This document shows positions 1 to 5,819 of a stretch of 39,225 nt of DNA, one piece after another. The DNA is from an uncultured Bacteroides sp. (GTDB taxonomy: Bacteria > Bacteroidota > Bacteroidia > Bacteroidales > Bacteroidaceae), in assembly GCA_902492205.1 (NCBI GenBank), contig CABUKU010000030.1, positions 1 through 39,225 of the forward strand, in the 5' to 3' direction. The first letter of the stretch is position 1, and the number at the start of each line of letters is the position of its first letter. The notes beneath the pieces are model-generated. The model was not told the DNA's origin. It was given only the letters and a program-made list of their open reading frames with translations, and did no database searches. Both the position numbers and the translations under genes were made by a program.

Positions 1-938
1 GTAGCTTGTTCCAGTTTCAAACCTTTTTCTTCGCTGATAACAACACCACCTGTCAGGATAGCAATGTCTTCCAACATTTCTTTTCTTCTGTCGCCAAAGC
101 CCGGAGCTTTAACTGCACATATCTTCAACTGTGAACGCAAGCGGTTAACAACCAAAGTTGTCAATGCTTCGCTATCCACATCTTCTGCGATGATTAACAA
201 TGGACGTCCGCTCTGCACAGCCGGTTCAAGGATAGGAAGCATATCTTTCAGATTGGAAATCTTCTTGTCATAGATAAGGATGTAAGGATGTTCCATTACA
301 CATTCCATCTTTTCAGTATCGGTTACGAAGTAAGCCGACAAATAACCGCGGTCGAACTGCATACCTTCTACTACACCTATTGTAGTATCCGTACCTTTGG
401 CTTCTTCAATAGTGATAACACCGTCCTTAGATACTTTGCGCATTGCATCGGCAATCAGTTTACCGATAACAGGATCATTGTTTGCAGATACGGCAGCAAC
501 TTGTTCAATCTTGTCATAGTTGTCACCCACTTTTTCTGCTTGTTTTTTGATAGACTCGACAACAGCCGAAACAGCTTTGTCCATACCACGTTTCAAATCC
601 ATCGGGTTTGCTCCGGCAGTAACATTCTTCAAACCTACGCTTACGATAGATTGTGCCAATACGGTAGCAGTAGTAGTACCGTCACCTGCATCGTCACCTG
701 TTTTTGAAGCAACAGACTTCACCAACTGAGCACCTGTATTCTGGTAAGGATCGCTCAATTCTACTTCTTTGGCAACTGTCACACCGTCTTTTGTGATGTG
801 AGGAGCACCAAATTTCTTTTCAATAATTACGTTACGTCCTTTAGGACCGAGAGTTACCTTAACGGCATTAGCCAATTCGTCAACACCTTTTTTCAGTTGG
901 TCGCGAGCATCGATATTAAATAATATGTCTTTAGCCAT
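1..938 (-). CDS. groEL: Chaperonin GroEL (Hsp60), N-terminal part, cut by window edge
   Basis: ATP-driven folding chaperone: the large double-ring subunit that works in the cytoplasm with GroES. The minus strand from the ATG at 936-938 reads MAKDILFNIDARDQLKKGVD, then the nucleotide-binding signature VTLGPKGRNV and the KDGVTVAKE segment, which are diagnostic for GroEL. About 312 codons lie in the window; the family is usually near 545 aa, so the C-terminal part is beyond base 1. It follows groES by 37 bases on the same strand, the usual groES-groEL order, so the two form one operon. No separate promoter is evident in the short gap. Plus-strand open frames here are antisense shadows. Confidence 0.98.
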   Translation of the reverse strand, partial: MAKDILFNIDARDQLKKGVDELANAVKVTLGPKGRNVIIEKKFGAPHITKDGVTVAKEVELSDPYQNTGAQLVKSVASKTGDDAGDGTTTATVLAQSIVSVGLKNVTAGANPMDLKRGMDKAVSAVVESIKKQAEKVGDNYDKIEQVAAVSANNDPVIGKLIADAMRKVSKDGVITIEEAKGTDTTIGVVEGMQFDRGYLSAYFVTDTEKMECVMEHPYILIYDKKISNLKDMLPILEPAVQSGRPLLIIAEDVDSEALTTLVVNRLRSQLKICAVKAPGFGDRRKEMLEDIAILTGGVVISEEKGLKLEQA

Positions 939-975
939 GATTTTAAAATTTTAATTTGATTAAATAATGAAAGAA

Positions 976-1248
976 TTAACCCAAGATAGCAAGAACATCA
1001 CTCTGACGCATGATTAAGTACTTCACGCCGTCAAATTCCAGTTCTGTTCCGGCATATTTACCATATAATACGGTATCACCGGGTTTAACAACCATTTCTT
1101 CATCTTTCGTACCGTGACCAACTGCCACAACTTCACCTTTCAAAGGTTTTTCTTTTGCCGTATCAGGAATAATGATACCACCAATTGTTTTCTCTTCTGC
1201 AGGTGCAGGGAGGATAAGCACTCTGTCTGCTAATGGTTTTACGTTCAT
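976..1248 (-). CDS. groES: Co-chaperonin GroES (Hsp10)
   Basis: Small heptameric lid of the GroEL chamber. The 90-aa product begins MNVKPLADRVLILPAPAEEK, contains the mobile-loop segment EKTIGGIIIPD, and ends with YLIMRQSDVLAIL, all typical of GroES. An in-frame ATG two codons upstream (1252-1254) would add only Met-Ile; the start at 1246-1248 matches the family's usual N-terminus. First gene of the groES-groEL operon, divergent from rmuC. A perfect inverted repeat (TGCCAA, 7 bases, TTGGCA) at 1315-1333 lies about 67 bases upstream and could be a regulatory site. Confidence 0.97.
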   Translation of the reverse strand: MNVKPLADRVLILPAPAEEKTIGGIIIPDTAKEKPLKGEVVAVGHGTKDEEMVVKPGDTVLYGKYAGTELEFDGVKYLIMRQSDVLAILG

Positions 1249-1314
1249 AATCATTATGTATTTATAAGTTTATAATTAAATTTTCGATTTCATCTTTTCT
1301 TTTAACCAAAAGTG

Positions 1315-1333
1315 TGCCAACAACTATTTGGCA
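1315..1333. promoter_or_regulatory. Inverted repeat in the groES/rmuC divergent promoter region
   Basis: TGCCAA-N7-TTGGCA, a perfect 6-bp dyad upstream of groES. On the minus strand a TTTG at about 1346-1349 lies the right distance away for a -33 box, so the dyad would cover the -7 region of a groES promoter, although no good TAnnTTTG is present there. It does not match the CIRCE element of HrcA (TTAGCACTC-N9-GAGTGCTAA). Operator role is inferred from position only. Confidence 0.35.
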
Positions 1334-1399
1334 GAATAAATACGCCAAAATGACAGAACTAATAACAAAGAACTTATAGGTTAGTTCCTTTTTTAATAT

Positions 1400-1407
1400 T
1401 ATTTTTG
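1400..1407 (+). promoter_or_regulatory. Promoter -7 box for rmuC
   Basis: TATTTTTG matches the Bacteroidetes -7 consensus TAnnTTTG and lies 28 bases before the rmuC ATG. No convincing TTTG -33 box is present 19-20 bases upstream. Confidence 0.5.
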
Positions 1408-1435
1408 TGCATCTTATCATAAATGAACAACCAGA

Positions 1436-2812
1436 ATGGAAATACTCTTCTTACTTATCGGAATAGGCGTGGGCATAGCAACCGGATACCTTTTAAGTGC
1501 ACGTAAAAGCAGTGCTTTACGTACCCAAATGGAAATGCAAACCACTTATGCACAGCAGCAAAAGGAGGCCGACAACCAAAGGTTTATGGAAGAAACCGCA
1601 CGCCTGAAAGAAGAAATAATGAATTTCAAGACACAATCGGAACAAACTGCCAAAGAGCTTAACCACACCAAACAAACTTTGGCAGAAAGCAATGCTGACA
1701 AACGGGCACTTCTCGAAAAGCTGGAAACACAAAAGGAGGAAATAGCCGGGTTGCACAAGCAGTTCAACCTTGAATTCGAAAACATTGCCAACAAAATATT
1801 CAGCCAAAAGACACAGGACTTCAACAAACTAAGTTCCGAAAGCCTGAGCATATTGCTGAAACCTCTTGGCGAAAACCTGAAAGAATTTAAAAGCCGGGTG
1901 GAAGAAGTGTATGACAAAGAATCCAAACAACGTTTCTCCCTTGAAGACCGCATCAAAGAACTGGTGAAACTCAACCAGCAAATCAGCGAGGATGCCACCA
2001 ACCTGACACGTGCACTGAAAGGAGAATCCAAGACACAGGGCAACTGGGGAGAAATGATTCTTGAAACGATCCTTGAGAACTCAGGCTTAAGGGAAGGAGA
2101 AGAATACTTCCGCCAAGAGTTTATCAAAGATGAAAACGGCGAAGCGATGAAAAACGAAGAAGGCAGGCGGATGCAGCCCGACGTTATTGTTTGCTATCCG
2201 GACGACCGCCATGTCATTATTGACTCGAAAGTGTCGCTCACAGCTTATGCCAACTATGTTGCAGCCGATGAGGATAATGACCGGGAGCACCATCTCAAAG
2301 CACACATGACCTCTATCCGTTCTCATATCGACGAACTGAGTCACAAAGATTATTCAAGCTATAACGTATCGGCTCTCGACTTTGTAATGATGTTCATCCC
2401 CAACGAACCGGCTTATGTGCTTGCCTTGCAAAACGATCCTAATTTATGGAACTATGCCTATAATAAAAAGGTAGTACTCATGAGTCCCACTAATCTGATT
2501 GCCGCCCTCCGTCTTGCGCTCGACCTTTGGAAGCGGGAATATCAGGAGAAGAACATACAAGACATAGTGAAACGCGGCGCGGCTTTGTATGAAAAGTTGG
2601 TGGGATTTACCGATACTTTCGAGAAAGTGGGCGATGCATTGAAGTCGGCAAATACAGCTTATGACAAAGCACTCGGTCAATTCTGCACCGGAGGCGGCAA
2701 CGTTATCCGCCAAGCCGAGATGTTAAAGGGGTTAGGTATTACTTCTAAAAAGAAATTCTCCGGTAAATATTTATTAGAGGAAACAAACGAAGAAAAAGAA
2801 GACCTTGAATAA
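1436..2812 (+). CDS. rmuC: DNA recombination protein RmuC homologue
   Basis: The family is linked to limiting DNA rearrangement and recombination at inverted repeats; the biochemical activity is not settled and a nuclease-like fold has been proposed. The 458-aa product has one N-terminal membrane segment (about residues 3-20), a long charged coiled coil (about 30-190), then the conserved RmuC core: GNWGEMILETILENSGLREG near residue 203, QPDVIVCYPDDRHVIIDSKVSLTAY near 245, and the MFIPNEPAY segment. E. coli RmuC is of similar length (about 475 aa). It stands alone, divergent from groES, and is followed by a 660-base gap. The C-terminal tail is acidic (EETNEEKEDLE). Confidence 0.93.
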   Translation: MEILFLLIGIGVGIATGYLLSARKSSALRTQMEMQTTYAQQQKEADNQRFMEETARLKEEIMNFKTQSEQTAKELNHTKQTLAESNADKRALLEKLETQKEEIAGLHKQFNLEFENIANKIFSQKTQDFNKLSSESLSILLKPLGENLKEFKSRVEEVYDKESKQRFSLEDRIKELVKLNQQISEDATNLTRALKGESKTQGNWGEMILETILENSGLREGEEYFRQEFIKDENGEAMKNEEGRRMQPDVIVCYPDDRHVIIDSKVSLTAYANYVAADEDNDREHHLKAHMTSIRSHIDELSHKDYSSYNVSALDFVMMFIPNEPAYVLALQNDPNLWNYAYNKKVVLMSPTNLIAALRLALDLWKREYQEKNIQDIVKRGAALYEKLVGFTDTFEKVGDALKSANTAYDKALGQFCTGGGNVIRQAEMLKGLGITSKKKFSGKYLLEETNEEKEDLE

Positions 2813-2862
2813 GCACTTTACAGCAAATACCCTCCAATACATAAGAGTATAATTTCAGCACT

Positions 2863-2917
2863 CACCTCTTTCACCCGTTCTAAGAGTCTTTATTAAAAAG
2901 CGATAGCGGGTGAAGGC
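2863..2917 (-). repeat. Dispersed CCTTCACCC hairpin element, copy A
   Basis: Read on the minus strand this begins CCTTCACCCGCTATCGC and ends with CGGGTGAAAGAGG, so its ends are inverted repeats (TTCACCCG/CGGGTGAA). It aligns over its whole length with copy B at 4193-4256 (shared CCTTCACCCGCTATC) and more loosely with copies C and D near 22.1 and 22.4 kb. It lies about 50 bases after the rmuC stop but has no following T-run on the plus strand, so a terminator role is uncertain. Confidence 0.65.
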
Positions 2918-3083
2918 AACAAGGTATTTCAAGTGAAACTATACAAATGATTGCCATTGGGCAATGACAAATGTGTGGTTAATTAAGTCAACGCATATGC
3001 CTTCGGTCCTTTCATAAATAAACAGTCTCTCAAGAGGGGAGTTAAAAATACCTTCCTCACAATAAACTTTTGCAAATAATTTC
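2918..3083. other. Intergenic stretch between repeat copy A and the ncRNA promoter
   Basis: No open reading frame of note. It holds a small dyad (TTGCCATTGGGCAA, about 2951-2964) and otherwise AT-rich sequence. I see nothing more that I can support. Confidence 0.5.
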
Positions 3084-3114
3084 CTTGCCACTTCATCAAC
3101 TTTGTTTATCTTTG
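3084..3114 (+). promoter_or_regulatory. Bacteroidetes promoter for the structured RNA
   Basis: CTTG (3084-3087), 19-base spacer, TATCTTTG (3107-3114). The -7 box is a perfect TAnnTTTG. No open reading frame starts soon after it; a strongly folded segment ending in a T-run does. Transcription should start near 3121. Confidence 0.7.
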
Positions 3115-3120
3115 TCTCAT

Positions 3121-3378
3121 TCTTTCCTCCTTCATGGCGATGAGCAAGAGGTTGGAGAGATGTTTAATTACGTAAACTTGAGTGTTTGAAGATATTATTC
3201 CCACCCTTAAAATCGCTAAATTTTGCCGTGGGATAATAGAAACAGACACTCACGTAGGATTGTTATATATGGTTTACCAGTATATACTTCTGTGCGTGAG
3301 TGTGCTGTCTATTATTACGGCAGGGTGTTTAGCGATACCTTAGGGTGGATAATAGAATAGTACCTCACGTACTTTTTT
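3121..3378 (+). ncRNA. ssrS: Long rod-like structured RNA, probable 6S RNA
   Basis: From about 3169 to 3372 the transcript folds back on itself as one long interrupted hairpin. Pairings I can trace, from outside in: CCACCCT 3201-3207 with 3342-3348; ATCGCTAAA 3212-3220 with 3328-3336; TGCCGT 3224-3229 with 3317-3322; ATAATAGA 3233-3240 with 3308-3315; CAG 3243-3245 with 3305-3307; ACTCACG 3248-3254 with 3295-3301; apical TGG/CCA and ATATA/TATAT at 3265-3285. A promoter precedes it and a run of six T at 3373-3378 follows. A roughly 200-nt rod broken by internal loops is the architecture of 6S RNA, the RNA-polymerase decoy, which is known in Bacteroidetes. The 6S assignment rests on shape, not on a matched sequence. 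The 5' boundary is predicted from the promoter; the first 48 bases lie outside the rod. tmRNA, RNase P RNA and SRP RNA signatures are absent. Confidence 0.6.
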
Positions 3379-3473
3379 ATTATATTCGGTAATCGCTTCA
3401 CCAGTTCCCACACTCCAATAATTAAAAACAGTCTTGACGGGGAATTTCGGACTACTTAATATCTGATACCCCC

Positions 3474-3923
3474 ATGAGTGAATACTTATTTATTTGCATT
3501 ACTATTCTCATAATTATTATCGGTATGGCTGTCCTGTTAAACCAATCCTATAAATCGGGAAAACTGCAAGCACAGATAGACTACAACAATGAATTGATGG
3601 ATGCATGCAACGAAAAAATCCTCAAATTGCTGAATAACGTATTTCATGCGCTTCCCAGAGAAGTATTTATCCCCGATACCGGTGAAGAAGAGCAAGACTT
3701 CGAAGTACAAGAAATGATAAACGATTATCTCGAAACTTTACTCCTCATTTACGATACCTGCGGCAGATATTGCAGTGACTCCCACTTCACCGAAGCCGAA
3801 TTAAAGCAGCATTTCGGGAGATACATATGCTTTCTGAAAGAAGACAAAACACTCATCAAACTGATTGAATCCCAGCCCGGTTATTATAAAGGTGCGGAGT
3901 ATTTACTGAAAACATGTGTTTAA
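3474..3923 (+). CDS. Membrane-anchored protein of unknown function
   Basis: I do not recognise this 149-aa protein. Residues 4-22 are a strongly hydrophobic segment (isoleucine-rich), predicting one N-terminal membrane anchor or uncleaved signal; the rest is soluble, acidic and probably alpha-helical, with an EEEQDFEVQEMINDYLE stretch and five cysteines (Cys7, one at about 45, two around 95-100, and one near the C-terminus). The start is the first ATG of the frame, about 95 bases after the T-run of the structured RNA; no clear ribosome-binding site or TAnnTTTG box is visible. Convergent with hisS. Codon use resembles neighbouring genes, so it is likely real. Confidence 0.6.
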   Translation: MSEYLFICITILIIIIGMAVLLNQSYKSGKLQAQIDYNNELMDACNEKILKLLNNVFHALPREVFIPDTGEEEQDFEVQEMINDYLETLLLIYDTCGRYCSDSHFTEAELKQHFGRYICFLKEDKTLIKLIESQPGYYKGAEYLLKTCV

Positions 3924-3973
3924 TTTTCCGTTCCAACTAATTGATTTTCATAAAACAACAGGAGATATTTGGC

Positions 3974-4061
3974 GTCCCACAATTGTGAGACGGTCGTCTC
4001 ATATATGTGGGACGATCGTCTCATGATTGTGGGACGATCGTACCATAATTGTGGGACGCTA
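3974..4061. repeat. Tandem palindromic array, 4 x 22 bp
   Basis: Four head-to-tail units at 3974-3995, 3996-4017, 4018-4039 and 4040-4061. Each is a variant of an 18-bp palindrome GTCCCACAATTGTGGGAC plus a 4-base linker, mostly GATC (itself a palindrome), so dyad centres fall every 11 bp. The array is bracketed by an imperfect inverted repeat: TTTTCATAA...ATTTGGC on the left (about 3946-3973) and GCTAAAT...TTATGAAA on the right (about 4058-4078). It lies between the 3' ends of the 149-aa gene and hisS. The same 4 x 22 plan occurs at two other places in the window with unrelated sequence. Confidence 0.85.
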
Positions 4062-4184
4062 AATTCTTCCTTATGAAACAGGAAATAGAACCGTATGAAT
4101 ATAAAACATACACCTGTTGATTGTTATTTTCTGCATTACTATTTCTGCATTTGTCATTATCGGCAATGACAACTCTTTCATTTC

Positions 4185-4256
4185 AAAAAAAACGCCCCCT
4201 TCACCCGCTATCACCTTATAGTAAAGGTTTATAGAGCGGATGAAGGGGGTGAAGGG
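4185..4256 (-). terminator. hisS terminator, formed by dispersed CCTTCACCC hairpin copy B
   Basis: The arms 4195-4209 (CCCCCTTCACCCGCT) and 4235-4249 (AGCGGATGAAGGGGG) pair over 15 bp with one mismatch. On the minus strand the hairpin is followed by an eight-T run (A-run at 4185-4192 on plus), giving a classical intrinsic terminator 26 bases beyond the hisS stop. Positions 4193-4256 are also a copy of the repeat seen at 2863-2917. Confidence 0.8.
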
Positions 4257-4274
4257 AATATTATAACTTTCCTG

Positions 4275-5636
4275 TTATAGAATAGCAGCAATCATTTCAT
4301 CGGCATTCACCAACTTCTGTTCGCCACTCTCCATATTTTTCAGCATTACCTTGCCTTCGTTCATTTCGTTTTCACCGACAATGGCAACGAAAGGTATATT
4401 CTTGGCATTGGCATAATTCATTTGTTTCTTCATCTTTGCCGAATCCGGGAATATTTCGGAACGGATTCCGGCTGCACGTGCCTTTACAAGCAAAGGCAAA
4501 CAGTAAGCAGCTTCTTTAGCACCGAAATTCACAAACAACAGTTGAGTCCCGTTTACTGCCTCTTTCGGATAAAGTTCCAATTGGTTCAGCACATCAAAGA
4601 TACGGTCGGCACCAAAAGAAATACCTACTCCCGACACTCCGCTCATACCGAAAACTCCTGTCAAGTTGTCATAACGTCCGCCCCCGGTGATGCTTCCTAT
4701 CTGAACATCCAACGCTTTTACTTCAAAGATTGCCCCGGTGTAGTAGTTTAGCCCGCGAGCCAAAGTCAGGTCGAGTTCTATTTCATTCTTCATGTTCATT
4801 GCTGCCAATGCATTCAGAATAAATTCGCTTTCTTCCACTCCCTTCATTCCTATCTCACTTTCTGCAAGAACGGTTTTCAGAGTTTGAAGCTTTTCCTCAT
4901 TTGTCCCGCTCAGCAAAATAATAGGTTGCAACTTGGCTACAGCCTCATCACTGATACCTTTTTCTTTCAGTTCGGCATTTACATTATCCAAACCTATCTT
5001 ATCCAACTTATCAATAGCAACCGTTATGTCCACAATCTTATCCGCTTCACCGATAATCTCGGCAATGCCGGTAAGTATCTTACGATTGTTTATCTTAATG
5101 CAAACACGAATGCCGAAACGTGAAAACACAGTGTCTACTATCTGCATCAACTCCACTTCATTCAGCAACGAATCACTTCCCACCACATCGGCATCACACT
5201 GATAGAATTCACGGTAGCGCCCTTTCTGCGGACGGTCGGCACGCCAAACGGGTTGAATCTGATAACGCTTAAAAGGGAAAGTCAATTCATCACGGTGCAT
5301 CACCACATAGCGGGCAAAAGGCACAGTGAGGTCATACCGCAAACCTTTTTCACAAAACCTGCTTGCAAGCTTCACGGCATTGCGTGAAAGCAATTCTTCA
5401 TCTGTAATTCCGGAGAAATAATCACCTGAGTTCTGTATCTTGAACAACAACTTGTCTCCCTCGTCTCCATACTTGCCCATCAGTGTGGAAAGCATTTCCA
5501 TGGAAGGAGTTTCTATCTGTTCAAAGCCATAGAGATGATACACATCACGAATGGTATTAAATATATAGTTACGCTTCGCCATTTCAACAGGCGAAAAGTC
5601 ACGTGTTCCTTTTGGTATACTTGGTTTTGCTGCCAT
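4275..5636 (-). CDS. hisS: Histidyl-tRNA synthetase
   Basis: Charges tRNA-His with histidine using ATP, in the cytoplasm. The 453-aa product has class II synthetase features in order: IPKGTRDFSP near the N-terminus, YDLTVPFARY (residues 101-110), motif 2 around FKRYQIQPVWRADRPQKGRY (122-141), the histidine-specific RGLNYYTGAIFE segment near 295, and motif 3 GISFGADRI. A C-terminal anticodon-binding domain follows (LPLLVKARAAGIRSEIF onward). Length is normal for the family. Single-gene unit with its own promoter (5665-5695) and terminator (4185-4256). Confidence 0.98.
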   Translation of the reverse strand: MAAKPSIPKGTRDFSPVEMAKRNYIFNTIRDVYHLYGFEQIETPSMEMLSTLMGKYGDEGDKLLFKIQNSGDYFSGITDEELLSRNAVKLASRFCEKGLRYDLTVPFARYVVMHRDELTFPFKRYQIQPVWRADRPQKGRYREFYQCDADVVGSDSLLNEVELMQIVDTVFSRFGIRVCIKINNRKILTGIAEIIGEADKIVDITVAIDKLDKIGLDNVNAELKEKGISDEAVAKLQPIILLSGTNEEKLQTLKTVLAESEIGMKGVEESEFILNALAAMNMKNEIELDLTLARGLNYYTGAIFEVKALDVQIGSITGGGRYDNLTGVFGMSGVSGVGISFGADRIFDVLNQLELYPKEAVNGTQLLFVNFGAKEAAYCLPLLVKARAAGIRSEIFPDSAKMKKQMNYANAKNIPFVAIVGENEMNEGKVMLKNMESGEQKLVNADEMIAAIL

Positions 5637-5664
5637 AATCTGTTATTATTTACATTTTGCCCTG

Positions 5665-5695
5665 CAAAGATAAAGGTTTCTATCGAAATGGCAAC
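5665..5695 (-). promoter_or_regulatory. Promoter of hisS
   Basis: On the minus strand GTTG (5692-5695), 19-base spacer, TATCTTTG (5665-5672), a perfect TAnnTTTG -7 box. Predicted start near 5658, giving a leader of about 20 bases. Confidence 0.7.
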
Positions 5696-5766
5696 GCCAG
5701 AGCAACTACTATCTTACAATGCCGGGAATAACATTCTTACCAAAAACACTTTTTTTGCTGAAAGAA

Positions 5767-5798
5767 TTTGTCTTTTCTAATAAATTGCATTACTTTTG
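5767..5798 (+). promoter_or_regulatory. Promoter of the sensor histidine kinase gene
   Basis: TTTG (5767-5770), 20-base spacer, TACTTTTG (5791-5798): both boxes match the Bacteroidetes consensus. A TTG at 5796 that opens the longest frame lies inside the -7 box, so translation must begin downstream, at the ATG 5820. Confidence 0.75.
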
Positions 5799-5819
5799 GT
5801 AAGCTTTATCAAAAGTACT

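Noticed and set aside
64..729. Plus-strand frames opposite groEL
   Set aside because: Antisense to an unmistakable GroEL coding sequence.
1249..1435. CIRCE element for HrcA before groES
   Set aside because: The only dyad (TGCCAA-N7-TTGGCA) does not match TTAGCACTC-N9-GAGTGCTAA in sequence or spacing.
1546..2127. Long minus-strand open frame inside rmuC
   Set aside because: Antisense to a well-conserved gene, serine/leucine-rich low-complexity product, no promoter. Shadow.
3121..3378. tmRNA, RNase P RNA or SRP RNA
   Set aside because: No tRNA-like ends or tag frame, no conserved RNase P core, and no SRP Alu or GGAA-loop domain; the single rod fits 6S better.
3974..4061. Possible CRISPR array (and likewise at 22274 and 38501)
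   Set aside because: Units are directly contiguous with no unique spacers, are only 22 bp and vary inside; no cas genes are present. They are tandem palindromes.
5796..5819. Upstream TTG start for the histidine kinase
   Set aside because: The TTG is part of the TACTTTTG -7 box and so lies before the transcription start. The same reasoning removes the TTG starts at 31652 and 34041.
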